From Flavobacterium enshiense (GTDB lineage Bacteria; Bacteroidota; Bacteroidia; Flavobacteriales; Flavobacteriaceae): a stretch of 64,000 nucleotides of DNA. Below, piece after piece: positions 47,601 through 56,874 of this stretch. Every line of letters begins with the position of its first letter. Positions within the stretch are counted from its first letter, which is position 1. The stretch covers positions 3,162,001-3,226,000 of the forward strand of contig NZ_CP090376.1 of NCBI RefSeq assembly GCF_022836875.1, given 5' to 3'. Position numbers and translations under genes: made by a program. The notes under the pieces were generated by a model. That model did not search any database. It was not told the origin of the DNA and was given only the letters and a program-made list of their open reading frames with translations.

Positions 47601-48218
47601 TTCTTTGTATTCGATATTGGTAATAATATCGCTGTTCAGTAAATCAATGATACCATTGCGTTGCAACAGATTGTTGGGTAACAGGATTTCGGTATAATCA
47701 TCAATATGTCCAAAAACATCATGCAATGGAATGTTGTTGTTACACAAACGAGTTAGCAATAATCCCAATGCTTGTTCTTCCTGATCGTCTATCAAATATT
47801 GTTGGAGGAGGTTGACGTATTTTTCTTGTTTGAGCTGGTGTTGGCCTCGTTTTGCGTTTTGAACTATTTGGGGTGTTTTTAGTTCGGCTACAAAAGTTAA
47901 CGTTGGTTGTATGTAACCTCTTTTTTCTAAAATGTTAATTGCCATTAAACGGTTGAACCAAGTATATGCTGCTTCTTCAATGGTATCCTGAACGGCTTGT
48001 TTATTGGTAAGTTTGGCTTTTAATTTTTGCCATTTTGGTGGTACGCTGTCGTCATTGAACACCTGACCTCGGAAGATGTAGCCACCGGTAGTGGTTTCCA
48101 GATTTTCGGTACAGGTTCCGTCAGCAGCAAAACCCCAATAGGTGAGGCGTTGTTTTACGCCTTCCATAAGGATAAGGCGTGCTTGTTTGGCGAAGGATTT
48201 TATGTTGTTTGTGTTCAT
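44658..48218 (-). CDS. pglX: BREX-1 adenine-specific DNA methyltransferase PglX, copy 1
   Basis: This 1186-residue protein is the BREX modification enzyme, which methylates adenine in a non-palindromic site to mark self DNA. The SAM site is IDPASGSGHILV near residue 310 and the catalytic motif NPPY near residue 493. The first 500 and last 330 residues are very close to copy 2. The middle (about 500-850), expected to set target recognition, is different. A 7-base repeat (TGGTGAA, three copies) lies at 47,323-47,343 just before the SAM motif. Its ATG overlaps the stop of a brxC remnant exactly as the copy 2 ATG overlaps intact brxC. Confidence 0.93.
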   Translation of the reverse strand: MNTNNIKSFAKQARLILMEGVKQRLTYWGFAADGTCTENLETTTGGYIFRGQVFNDDSVPPKWQKLKAKLTNKQAVQDTIEEAAYTWFNRLMAINILEKRGYIQPTLTFVAELKTPQIVQNAKRGQHQLKQEKYVNLLQQYLIDDQEEQALGLLLTRLCNNNIPLHDVFGHIDDYTEILLPNNLLQRNGIIDLLNSDIITNIEYKEVELIGWLYQFYISDKKDEVFKGFKANKKARPEDIPAATQIFTPKWIVKYMVENTVGKIYLDFDNTSSLKPEMKYLVVNEAEEKINYSPFTIHHLEDLTLIDPASGSGHILVTGFELLFKMYREQGYTAKNAVISILQNNLFGLDIDDRAMQLARFAVLLKAAEFYPEVLNPSDSTALLLPHIYSFPETYHFNLEEIQSFLTPKGASFVAELKGALVLLNEGKNIGTALKLELSPEAHTFIAEQYRNWNTQYQAGTLDIIQQDLWNNLKPFLEVLLVMTKKYTAVVANPPYMGQKNMNAKLKDYVNDNYPLSKSDLFAVFMEVCLSMNVPKGLMGMINQHSWMFLSSYEKLREHINDNFGILNMLHLGPRTFEELSGEVVQSTAFVLENGIGIKSGNYFRLVDYRNNIEKEDNFLNRNNQYSNVLQENFEKILGSPIAYWVSEREKDLFNNGSYFSKECYPKKGIDTGENEYFLKFWFEINLNKASLKLFIKDKKWYPYNKGGEFRRWYGNRENLVNWENCGEEIKSRLSWKSKKPTIRNSKYHFLEGFSWSTISSAGFSCRYVPEGCLFDNGGCTLFADKELYFFGAMLNTKVANRYLKFLSPTLNFQPGDIGRMLYYPPNKNYESVETITKELISNSKKDWDSRETSWDFEQSPLLNESPSLKNAYQKWEENATNDFFQLHSNEEELNRIFIDIYGLQEELTPEVALKDITILQEELDSKALEQLEPVFRAKDADSVALPIKKDDVISQFLSYCIGVFMGRYRLDKTGLHIAHPKPTEDETSNYAYNGSTIAIDDDAIIPLMGSECAFPDDALVRIKNLIHDLWGEDTLTENLNFINECLGSDLDKWLTEKFYGYHTGMYKKKPIYWLFCSNPKKPQASAFKVLTYMHRMDKYTVSKIQRNYLHPHQEWIKHEIEKAVANESNLSKNELKRLEKLRSWELECRDYNEVLKTLALNEIVFDLDDGVSVNYEKFEGAVAKI
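47323..47343. repeat. Heptanucleotide tandem repeat inside pglX copy 1
   Basis: Three perfect copies of TGGTGAA (plus strand) lie in the coding frame. They encode the YSPFTIHH stretch, which has no match in copy 2. The unit length is not a multiple of three, so a change of one unit would break the frame. Confidence 0.75.
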
Positions 48219-48452
48219 TAATTCAATAATATTTTTTGGTTTTTAGCCAGTTTTACCATTAATACTTCACGCAATTTAACGATGCAAGCTTCCAATTTTC
48301 CGTGGTTTCGATGGTGTTGATTGCATTTCGTTAGCCACATTAATTATACCACTGTGCTGGTATTTCTTAGCCGATTTTTTAGCTTCTTCCTTGGCTTTGA
48401 AATCTTCTAAATTTTTGAAGTTGTCTGCCCTGAATTCATTGAGCTCCATATT
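48219..48452 (-). pseudogene. brxC 3'-end remnant between the two pglX genes
   Basis: This stretch matches the last 75-80 codons of intact brxC (NEFRADNFKxLEDFKAKxEAKKS, KYQHS, INVANEM), then loses frame; a 57-codon open frame remains (48,276-48,449). The final VKLAKNQKI part is still readable in another frame and ends TAATG at the pglX start. It is the junction left by duplicating a unit that spans the end of brxC plus pglX. Confidence 0.88.
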
Positions 48453-48459
48453 TTTCTAT

Positions 48460-51400
48460 TTAAATCTTCGCCACCGCCTCTTCAAATTTCTCATAATTCA
48501 TACTCACTCCATCATCTAAATCAAAGACGATTTCGTTTAGCGCTAACGTTTTTAATACTTCGTTGTAATCTCTACATTCCAGTTCCCAAGCTCGGAGTTT
48601 GTCCAGGCGCTTCAGTTCATTTTTGCTTAAGTTACTTTCGTTGGCTACCGCTTTTTCGATTTCGTGTTTGATCCATTCCTGATGGGGATGCAAATAGTTG
48701 CGTTGTATTTTGCTCACGGTGTATTTGTCCATTCGGTGCATGTAGGTCAGTACTTTAAACGCTGACGCCTGTGGTTTTTTAGGATTGGAACAGAATAGCC
48801 AATAAATAGGTTTCTTTTTATACATACCGGTATGATAGCCCCAGAATTTCTCAGTTAACCATTTGTCTAAATCAGTACCTAAACATTCGTTGATGAAGTT
48901 TAGGCTTTCGGTTAAGGTTTCTTCTCCCCAAAGGTCGTGGATTAGGTTTTTGATGCGTACCAAAGCATCGTCTGGGAAAGCACATTCGCTGCCCATAAGT
49001 GGAATGATTGCGTCTTCATCAATTTCGACAGATTGCTTCGTTCCTCGCAATGACACTTCATAAGGAGCCAATTCCTCTTCAGTAGGGTTTGGATGGGCGA
49101 TGTGTAAACCCGGTTTGTCCAGACGGTAACGCCCCATGAAAACGCCTATGCAGTAACTGATGAACTGACTAAGTACTTCGTCTTTTTTTATTGGAAGTGT
49201 TACGGTATTTGTTCCTTTTGCTCTGAAAACCGGTTCTAACTGCTCTAAGGCATTACGGTCTAATTCTTCCTGCAATATGGTAATATCTTTTAACGCCACC
49301 TCTGGTATTAACTCTTCCTGCAAGCCATAAATATCTATAAAAATACGGTTGAGTTCTTCCTCGTTTTCGTGTAATTGAAAGAAATCTTGCGTTGCCTCAT
49401 CTTGCCATTTTTGGTAGGCGGTTTTTAAAGATGAATTGTCATTTAACAAAGGTGATTGTTCAAAATCCCATGAGTTTTCTCGATTATTCCAATCATTTTT
49501 AGCCAATACTATTGTGTCATTTACTAAGGAGCCTAACTTTGTGTTTTGGTTATTTATAATTGGGACTTTACTTAAAGGACCTTGATTAAAATCTAGTGTT
49601 GGTGAAATTACTTGTAAGAAGTAATTGCCTACATTTGAATTTAAAAGTGCCATAAAAACATTATGTGATTTCCCATCATATGGAAATAAGACAGGCCCTT
49701 TAGAATCGAAAAGAAATCCTTTTTCAGTATGCCTTCCTGAGAATTTACCACTCGAAATTGCGGTCCAAGTCATGCCTTCTCGGAAGTAGTAAGATTCGTT
49801 TCTTATTACTGACTTTGGTTTAAATGCCTTGATATCAGCACCGACATTTTCCCAATTGATTACGATTTCATTACTTCCATACCATTTTCGAAATCCTCCG
49901 CCTTTATTGTAAGGATACCATTTTTTAGCAATTTCTGTTGCTCCTTTCTGATTTTCGCAATTAAAACCTATTTTATTTAAGTTTATTTCTGACCAAGCTC
50001 TCAAGAATTTTGTATTATCACCCGTAGCCATTCCTTGCCGAGGAACTGCATATTTGATTAAACTTTCATTTTTTTCAAAAATATCAATCACTCTCTTACT
50101 CACCCAATAAGCAATCGGACTACCTGGTATTTTTTCAAAGTTTTCTTGAAAAATATTAGGATAGAAAAGTCTTTGTCCGTTTTCTGTTCCTTGTTCCGGT
50201 ATTTCTGTAATGCCTTCCTCACCACGATACAAATTGAAATCGTATTTGTAGCTTACATTACCATTGGCATACAAAAACAGTTTCTCAATATCTTCATACA
50301 AAATGTGTTGGAAATTGCGTTCGTGTAATCTGAAATAAGCACCAGTTGCATTTTCCTTGTATTCTTTTTTCATGGTAAAAGCGACCGAGCCAAAGTCAAT
50401 CCCAAAAATACCACGTCCCATGTGTAATAGACTTTCAAAGTGGTAGTTATCAATATAGCTTTCTCTTAATTTTTCGAAAGAAGAAAGAAAAAGCCATGAA
50501 GGTAAATTAATTAATGCAAAACGGGAATTGTCCAATGTCATGTTTGGAATCACTTCCATAAACACCGTCATTAAATCGGACTTGGTTTCAGGATATTCTT
50601 TGTTTATGTAGTCTTTTAAAGGACCATTCATGCTCTTTTGTCCCATGTATGGCGGATTAGCCACTACTGCGGTGTATTTTTTGGTCATGACCAACAACAC
50701 TTCCAGAAAAGGTTTTAAATTATTCCATAAGTCCTGCTGCATGATGTCTAAGGTACCGGCTTGGTATTGGGTATTCCAATTACGATACTGTTCCGTAATA
50801 AAAGTTTGTGCTTCCGGAGAAAGTTCTAGTTTTAAGGTGGCACCAATATTTTTCCCTTCGTTTAGTAGCACTAATGCTCCTTTGAGTTCGGCTACATAAG
50901 TAGCCCCATTTGGTGTTAAAAAACTTTGAATTTCTTCTAAATGAAAATAGTGGGTTTCCGGAAAACTGTAAATGTGAGGCAATAGCAAAGCAGCGCTGTC
51001 GGAAGGATTTAGCACTTCTGGATAAAACTCGGCTGCTTTTAATAGTACTGCAAAACGTGCTAATTGCATGGCACGATCGTCGATATCTAAGCCAAACAGG
51101 TTGTTTTGAAGAATACCGATTACCGCATTTTTGGCAGTGTAGCCTTGTTCACGATACATTTTAAATAGCAACTCAAAACCCGTTACCAGGATATGTCCAC
51201 TTCCTGACGCAGGGTCGATAAGGGTTAGGTCTTCTAAATGGTGGATGATTACTTCCTTCTTCGCAATGATGTTGTCTTGTTCCTGAACTTCGATAAGGTA
51301 TTTCATCTCCGGTTTTAGGGATGAGGTTTTGTCGTAGTCGAGGTAGATTTTACCCACCGTGTTTTCTACCATGTATTTAACAATCCACTTGGGTGTAAAA

Positions 51401-52137
51401 ATTTGGGTTGCTGCCGGGATGTCTTCGGGTCTTGCTTTTTTGTTGGCTTTGAAGCCTTTGAAAACCTCGTCTTTTTTATCAGAAATATAGAATTGGTATA
51501 ACCAACCTATGAGTTCTACTTCTTTGTATTCGGTATTGGTAATGACATCACTATTTAATAAATCGATGATGCCGTTGCGTTGTAATAAATTGTTTGGTAA
51601 AAGGATTTCGGTATAATCATCGATACGACCGAAAACATCATGTAGCAGAATGTTGTTGTTGCACAAACGGGTTAGCAGTAAACCCAAAGCTTGTTCTTCC
51701 TGATCGTCTACCAAATATTGCTGTAGAAGGTTGATGTATTTTTGTTGTTTGAGCTGGTGCTGGCCTCGTTTTGCGTTTTGAACTATTTGGGGCGTTTTTA
51801 GTTCGGCTGCAAATGTTAACGTTGGTTGTATGTAGCCTCTTTTTTCTAAGATGTTAATTGCCATTAAACGGTTGAACCAAGTGTAAGCAGCTTCTTCGAT
51901 GGTATCCTGAACGGCTTGTTTGTTTGTGAGTTTGGCTTTTAGTCTTTGCCATTTCGGTGGTACGCTGTCGTCATTGAACACCTGACCACGGAAGATGTAG
52001 CCTCCTGTTGTAGGTTCTACTATTTCTATACTATTCCCATTGGCATCAAACCCCCAATATAAAAGGCGTTGTTTTACGCCTTCCATCAAAATTAATCTTG
52101 CTTGCTTTGCAAATGATTTTATATTGTTTGTGTTCAT
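48460..52137 (-). CDS. pglX: BREX-1 adenine-specific DNA methyltransferase PglX, copy 2
   Basis: This 1225-residue paralogue lies directly behind intact brxC, with the brxC stop overlapping its ATG by one base (TAATG). The SAM motif IDPASGSGHILV and catalytic NPPY (near residue 496) are intact. The central region differs from copy 1 (e.g. ESLLHMGRGIFGIDFGSVAF), with shared anchors such as GSPIAYWVS and KKWYPYNKGG. The C-terminal part contains SLRGTKQS, encoded by a dispersed-repeat insertion absent from copy 1. Being next to brxC, it is in the ancestral position. Confidence 0.93.
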   Translation of the reverse strand: MNTNNIKSFAKQARLILMEGVKQRLLYWGFDANGNSIEIVEPTTGGYIFRGQVFNDDSVPPKWQRLKAKLTNKQAVQDTIEEAAYTWFNRLMAINILEKRGYIQPTLTFAAELKTPQIVQNAKRGQHQLKQQKYINLLQQYLVDDQEEQALGLLLTRLCNNNILLHDVFGRIDDYTEILLPNNLLQRNGIIDLLNSDVITNTEYKEVELIGWLYQFYISDKKDEVFKGFKANKKARPEDIPAATQIFTPKWIVKYMVENTVGKIYLDYDKTSSLKPEMKYLIEVQEQDNIIAKKEVIIHHLEDLTLIDPASGSGHILVTGFELLFKMYREQGYTAKNAVIGILQNNLFGLDIDDRAMQLARFAVLLKAAEFYPEVLNPSDSAALLLPHIYSFPETHYFHLEEIQSFLTPNGATYVAELKGALVLLNEGKNIGATLKLELSPEAQTFITEQYRNWNTQYQAGTLDIMQQDLWNNLKPFLEVLLVMTKKYTAVVANPPYMGQKSMNGPLKDYINKEYPETKSDLMTVFMEVIPNMTLDNSRFALINLPSWLFLSSFEKLRESYIDNYHFESLLHMGRGIFGIDFGSVAFTMKKEYKENATGAYFRLHERNFQHILYEDIEKLFLYANGNVSYKYDFNLYRGEEGITEIPEQGTENGQRLFYPNIFQENFEKIPGSPIAYWVSKRVIDIFEKNESLIKYAVPRQGMATGDNTKFLRAWSEINLNKIGFNCENQKGATEIAKKWYPYNKGGGFRKWYGSNEIVINWENVGADIKAFKPKSVIRNESYYFREGMTWTAISSGKFSGRHTEKGFLFDSKGPVLFPYDGKSHNVFMALLNSNVGNYFLQVISPTLDFNQGPLSKVPIINNQNTKLGSLVNDTIVLAKNDWNNRENSWDFEQSPLLNDNSSLKTAYQKWQDEATQDFFQLHENEEELNRIFIDIYGLQEELIPEVALKDITILQEELDRNALEQLEPVFRAKGTNTVTLPIKKDEVLSQFISYCIGVFMGRYRLDKPGLHIAHPNPTEEELAPYEVSLRGTKQSVEIDEDAIIPLMGSECAFPDDALVRIKNLIHDLWGEETLTESLNFINECLGTDLDKWLTEKFWGYHTGMYKKKPIYWLFCSNPKKPQASAFKVLTYMHRMDKYTVSKIQRNYLHPHQEWIKHEIEKAVANESNLSKNELKRLDKLRAWELECRDYNEVLKTLALNEIVFDLDDGVSMNYEKFEEAVAKI
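49029..49054. repeat. Dispersed palindromic-type repeat inside pglX copy 2
   Basis: The 26-base word beginning CAGATTGCTTCG and ending CTCGCAATGAC is of a kind known as a dispersed intergenic repeat in many bacteria, usually read as SLRGTKQS. Here it lies in frame within the gene, at a spot where the paralogue has unrelated sequence. Confidence 0.65.
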
Positions 52138-55100
52138 TAATTCAAGAATATTTTTTGATTTTTAGCCAGTTTCACCATTAGTTTTTCACGCAGTTTTTTT
52201 AGGTAGTCTTCCAACTGTTCTGCGTTTTCAATTGTGGTTGGCGGCATTTCGTTAGCTACATTAATGGTTACACTGTGTTGGTATTCCTTTCCTGATTTTT
52301 TAGCTTCGGCTTTAGCTTTGAAATCTTCAAGAATTTTAAAGTTATCTGCTCTGAATTCGTTTATTTTCAGGATATAGATTTCTAATTGGCTCAAGCTTTT
52401 CTCTTTAGAAATTCTGTTGATGTAACTATCATCCGTTGTAAGATTCTCTTCGGTTATTCCTAAATCGTGCCTGCGGTTATTAATTTCTGAAAATACGACT
52501 TCATACATTTTCACTGCTTCCATGCGTAAATGTTTGATTTTCTTATCTAAAGCATCATGAATTTCTTTATATGCTTTTTTCATTTGAGGTAAAGTATCCC
52601 AAGGCTCATTATCCGATTGAATATACTCTAATAATTTTTGAGTGGTTACTTGTTCTGCTTCGTCTAAAGCGTCGAAATTACTTTTGTTATTACTAATAAA
52701 ATCTTTGATTTGCTGGTAGGTTGTAAAGTTGTGTTGTACAAACTCTACTACGAACATGTATTGATCGCGATCGGCTTTTAAAGTGGATTTGTTTTGTTTT
52801 ACCAGTTCTAATACCTGCTCTTGGTCGCGAGCTGTAAATAATTCTGTTAGTTCTTTATGGAATTTTTTGAGATGTATTCCAAAGGGATACACATCGTACT
52901 CGTCTTTTAATTTGTTGACTTCAACCAATTTTGCACCTACTTTTAATTTCAATTGGTCTACCGCTTCTTTTAAATCAGAAGAGTTTGCAATAATATTTTC
53001 TACGAAGATTTCGTGGTTTACCGTTTGGATGAACTCGTTGATTTCTTCCTGCGAATGTGCTTTTTGGTTTAAGATTAAGATAGAATCGCGTTCACGGCTA
53101 TTTAATGCTTTGTCGGTAAACTGGACAAAATCGATACTGTCGTTTTTCCATTCAAAACGTTTTACTCCTTTTTGAGCAATTTTTAAAAGGATATCCAAAG
53201 TGGCTACGTCTTTCCAACCGTATGGTGCTTTTTCAAAGACTTTGACTACATCGCCTACATTAGGGTTTTCGCCCATTAGGCTCATTTTATTTACCAATTC
53301 TTCTTCGGCAGGGTCCAAACCAGTGTTGGCTTTAACTTGTTTGGATTTTGCGTTGTTGATTAAGTCGGCATTGGAAGTCGCATATGCATTACTTAAAGCA
53401 TGCTTTTTATAAGTTTCCTGTAAATGTTTATTAATCATATCCTCCAAACGTGAGGTTACATTTGCGCCATTGAGTTGTTCGGCAGATATAACCTGTTGAC
53501 TGGACACCATGCTAGTATTCAAAAAACGCTGCTCAAAACGTAATTTTATTTCGTTTAATAATATTACATTATTACTTCTGAAATTATTTAAGGTTTCCAC
53601 ACGAGTACCTGTTGCATTAGCAAAATTATTGGCAATGAATTTTTGGGTGCGCACATAATCTTGCACTTTTGCTTTTAAATCTTTATCGGTATTAAACCAT
53701 TCCCCAATAGCAATAACCAAGTCTTGTGCTGGACTGCTGTATGCCAATTGTTGTATGTCGGTAATGTCAAAAACCGAAAATTTGATTTTAAAGTCTCCAT
53801 TTCTAATGATTTCTTTATCATCTATACTAATAGCCGCTTTGAAGTTTTTATTTCCAAAAAAACTGATGTCTGGTTTTGGCTTCAGTACTTTGTCAATGAT
53901 GTCTTTGTAGAAATAATCCAGTCTATCTTCACTATTAACCGCAGTAGTTTTAATTAATTGGGCCACATCAATTTCATCGTCTTTGAGAAAACGGTATTTT
54001 CCCTCACTGACCTGGACAATGTTTTTATCTACCAATAATTCTAATATGGCAGTGACTTGTTTTTGGACTTCTAACTTAGGCGTATCCACAGCATCCATAA
54101 GCAATAATGCTAAATTATCCACCGTTGCCGGGAAATTAACGCGGTGACTTTCTCCCAAATTAGAAATCATGAATAAAGTGTTTACTACTCTTTTAGAAAA
54201 CAAATCATCCTTTACCTCGTTGATGTTATAAGCTCTGTCTAGAATACTACGCGCAATAAAGGTTAAGTTTTTATCGAACTGATCGTTGAAGAACAAATCG
54301 AATGGCACAAAATAGCCTACTTTTTCATCTTTGCATTTTTCGGCTGTATAATGTGTAATTCCTAAAATAGAACGTTCCGTATTCTTCACACCTTGACCTA
54401 CATAGCCTACATTGCTGAAGCTTTCGAATACATCAGAAATCAATCGGAATTGATATGGAACGAAAGGATAGGTTAAAGTAAAATCTTCTTTGCCTTTAAA
54501 GTTTTCGTAAAGATCATGATTAAATACAAATTGGTTTTCAATAGCCCCCTTGTTGTTTTTGTAATACTCTGAAAGTGTGCCAATACCATCGGCTTTTTTC
54601 TCTAAAACTCTTTTTTTTGTAATATAAGTTGCATCCTGACTTTCTAAAGAAATTATGGTTTCGAAACGCCCCAAAATTTTACCAAAATCACCTGTCTTAG
54701 TATCAGTAGTATCAATAAGATTAGACAAATCTTGTTGGGCCGTACATACCATCCAGATTTTGGTTCCGATCTTGGTTCCGATTTCTTCTACGATAGTTTG
54801 TAAATTAAGTAAAAGTGCTGTATTGGAACCTATGTACTGCGAAACCTCATCCAGTAAAAATATTAGACGGTAGTTTTCCGGTTTGTTTTTTAGGAAATCT
54901 TGAAATTCATTGATTAAAAAATCGATGTTGTAATCTTGATTTTTATCTAAAATCACTTTTTTTAGTGAGTCAATATCTAATTCAGAATTACATCCTTTAG
55001 CAATATCTAATACTTTACTCAACGACATTCTAGTAAATCGCAATTGATTCCCTGACCAATCCTCGTTGAATTCTTTTTTTATTTGGCTTTTGAAATCTTC

Positions 55101-55646
55101 TAATTTCCCAATTTCGTGTAATGGTTTTTCCAGGTACAATGCTAAAGCAATGTTGGTGTTGTTGAACCCTCTAAATTGGTTAAGCTGATTTAATAAAACT
55201 CTCGTAATACGGTCTTTTTCATCTTCATTGTCTGAAACGGCATCAATATTAAACATGATTTCGTCCATTTCTAAAGCATCCAGTTTCTTTTGTAGTAAAG
55301 CTAAAAGATTTGGATTTGGTTCTTCTAATGCTCCCACATTTTTAACAGCCTCTTTGAAATTCACAAAAGCTTTTTCTCTGTATTTTTTATTTAAGCAATA
55401 AAACAGGTACTTAATGAAGTGCGATTTTCCACTACCATAATATCCACTAATCCAAACCCCTGTTTTGCCTTCTTTTTTGTTGGCAATAGCGTCTAGGAAC
55501 TTATAAACGTTTTTGGTAATTCCTTGGGTAAATACATATTCTTCAATCTCTTGATTGATAAAATATTCTTCCATTTCACTTACCACTACAGCCGGGTTGA
55601 TTCTTCGGGTAATTTCTTTTTCGTAAAGTTCTTTAATTGCCATCAT
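52137..55646 (-). CDS. brxC: BREX system P-loop ATPase BrxC
   Basis: This 1169-residue protein is the large BREX ATPase. Walker A is GYYGSGKSHF (68-77) and a Walker B-like LIFLLDEVSQYIG lies near residue 265. Long helical and coiled-coil regions follow, ending in VKLAKNQKIFLN. BrxC is thought to assemble with BrxB, PglZ and PglX into the modification/exclusion complex. Two adjacent ATGs (55,646 and 55,643) are possible starts. The brxB stop lies 4 bases upstream. The stop codon overlaps the pglX copy 2 ATG. Confidence 0.93.
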   Translation of the reverse strand: MMAIKELYEKEITRRINPAVVVSEMEEYFINQEIEEYVFTQGITKNVYKFLDAIANKKEGKTGVWISGYYGSGKSHFIKYLFYCLNKKYREKAFVNFKEAVKNVGALEEPNPNLLALLQKKLDALEMDEIMFNIDAVSDNEDEKDRITRVLLNQLNQFRGFNNTNIALALYLEKPLHEIGKLEDFKSQIKKEFNEDWSGNQLRFTRMSLSKVLDIAKGCNSELDIDSLKKVILDKNQDYNIDFLINEFQDFLKNKPENYRLIFLLDEVSQYIGSNTALLLNLQTIVEEIGTKIGTKIWMVCTAQQDLSNLIDTTDTKTGDFGKILGRFETIISLESQDATYITKKRVLEKKADGIGTLSEYYKNNKGAIENQFVFNHDLYENFKGKEDFTLTYPFVPYQFRLISDVFESFSNVGYVGQGVKNTERSILGITHYTAEKCKDEKVGYFVPFDLFFNDQFDKNLTFIARSILDRAYNINEVKDDLFSKRVVNTLFMISNLGESHRVNFPATVDNLALLLMDAVDTPKLEVQKQVTAILELLVDKNIVQVSEGKYRFLKDDEIDVAQLIKTTAVNSEDRLDYFYKDIIDKVLKPKPDISFFGNKNFKAAISIDDKEIIRNGDFKIKFSVFDITDIQQLAYSSPAQDLVIAIGEWFNTDKDLKAKVQDYVRTQKFIANNFANATGTRVETLNNFRSNNVILLNEIKLRFEQRFLNTSMVSSQQVISAEQLNGANVTSRLEDMINKHLQETYKKHALSNAYATSNADLINNAKSKQVKANTGLDPAEEELVNKMSLMGENPNVGDVVKVFEKAPYGWKDVATLDILLKIAQKGVKRFEWKNDSIDFVQFTDKALNSRERDSILILNQKAHSQEEINEFIQTVNHEIFVENIIANSSDLKEAVDQLKLKVGAKLVEVNKLKDEYDVYPFGIHLKKFHKELTELFTARDQEQVLELVKQNKSTLKADRDQYMFVVEFVQHNFTTYQQIKDFISNNKSNFDALDEAEQVTTQKLLEYIQSDNEPWDTLPQMKKAYKEIHDALDKKIKHLRMEAVKMYEVVFSEINNRRHDLGITEENLTTDDSYINRISKEKSLSQLEIYILKINEFRADNFKILEDFKAKAEAKKSGKEYQHSVTINVANEMPPTTIENAEQLEDYLKKLREKLMVKLAKNQKIFLN

Positions 55647-55650
55647 AGTA

Positions 55651-56259
55651 CTATTCTGTTGCTATATATTTGTTCAAATGGTTTGCTCTATATAGATTAT
55701 CATCATTAAGCAGCCCAAATAAGTTGTAATTATTGTTGTTATAATCGCCAGGATAAAAAACGATTACTTTGAATTCCTTGATTAGCTGTTCTGTTTTTTT
55801 AAGAAAATCAGAAACTCTTAGGTAAGGGTAGGCACTACCAAAACCATGTAGCACCAAGTATACTTTTTTATCATTTTTTTCTACAAAATGACTTTTTACC
55901 TTTTTGGTGAAATTTTTGTAAAAATCACCTTCATTAATTTCGTCTCTTACCCAAGCTAAAGCTTCATGGGCATCCTCTTTTTCTTTTTCGGTAATTAAAT
56001 CGAAAAGGGTTCTTCCTGAAAATTCTTCACCTTTTAGAAAATCAATCATTTCCTCATACATGTTGATTACCAAACATTCTAAATAATTGTTAGGCCGTTT
56101 TAACTTTTCAATCAAGAAGGCTATCTCTTTTCGCATTTCATATTCTAATGCAGGATCGTAGGTATAGATGTAGGCAGGGAAGAATAAATTTCCAGTTCTT
56201 GGCTCTTGAAAGCCTCTGTCTGCCATTAGTTCATATAACTTATTACTGTCTAATATCAT
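55651..56259 (-). CDS. brxB: BREX protein BrxB (DUF1788)
   Basis: This 202-residue protein has the DUF1788 pattern. A P-loop-like fold without a clear Walker A carries FLIEKLKRPNNYLECLVINMYEE, then KVYLVLHGFGSAYPYLRVSDFL and IVFYPGDYNNNNYNLFGLL at the end. In type 1 BREX it bridges PglZ and BrxC. Its ATG overlaps the brxA stop (TAATG), showing translational coupling. Confidence 0.92.
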   Translation of the reverse strand: MILDSNKLYELMADRGFQEPRTGNLFFPAYIYTYDPALEYEMRKEIAFLIEKLKRPNNYLECLVINMYEEMIDFLKGEEFSGRTLFDLITEKEKEDAHEALAWVRDEINEGDFYKNFTKKVKSHFVEKNDKKVYLVLHGFGSAYPYLRVSDFLKKTEQLIKEFKVIVFYPGDYNNNNYNLFGLLNDDNLYRANHLNKYIATE

Positions 56260-56873
56260 TATACATCATGTTTTTCTATGTCATTCAACAATAATACGTC
56301 CATAAACCAATTGTCTCCGACCTTATTGCACTCTCTGATAATGACACTATTAATTGTGGGTTTTTGGATTTTATTTTTGTTTAATATTCCCATGTCCGTA
56401 AGCATTTTTAAAGCAACCTGACCACTTTTATAAATTGTCTTTTGACTTATTTTTTCTAATTCAGGATGAAAATCCATTTTACGGTATAGAAAGTTAGTAA
56501 AATCTGAAACTTCCAACTGAAAATCCAGATTTTGCCATTTGTTTAAAACTACTTCCAACATGAAATGTTTAATAATCGGATAGCGTTTGCAAATACCATA
56601 AAATAATATCAAATTTTTACCATTTTTGTCTGAAGATGAAAACAGGCTGATTAGCATTTCGCTGTTGAGAGCCCATAATCTCTTTTCTATTTCATGTTTT
56701 ATTCTTTTTTTGGAACTTTCTGCATTTACAGGAATTATATTAAAATCAATCGTTTCATATCCTTCTAAAAAATCATCAATGTTATTAATGGCCATAACAA
56801 ACGCTTCCGTTTCTCTTGAAAGAAGTGCACCGGCAGTAAAGGCAGTACTGTATTTTATTTTTTCGTCTAGCAT
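56259..56873 (-). CDS. brxA: BREX protein BrxA (DUF1819)
   Basis: This 204-residue protein matches DUF1819. The YSTAFTAGALLSRETEAF opening is followed by a helical body with LILFYGICKRYPIIKHFMLEV and a C-terminal half with YKSGQVALKMLTDMGIL. BrxA binds DNA in the systems studied. It is the first core BREX gene here and its ATG is 1 base past the stop of the upstream XRE gene. Confidence 0.92.
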   Translation of the reverse strand: MLDEKIKYSTAFTAGALLSRETEAFVMAINNIDDFLEGYETIDFNIIPVNAESSKKRIKHEIEKRLWALNSEMLISLFSSSDKNGKNLILFYGICKRYPIIKHFMLEVVLNKWQNLDFQLEVSDFTNFLYRKMDFHPELEKISQKTIYKSGQVALKMLTDMGILNKNKIQKPTINSVIIRECNKVGDNWFMDVLLLNDIEKHDV

Positions 56874-56874
56874 T

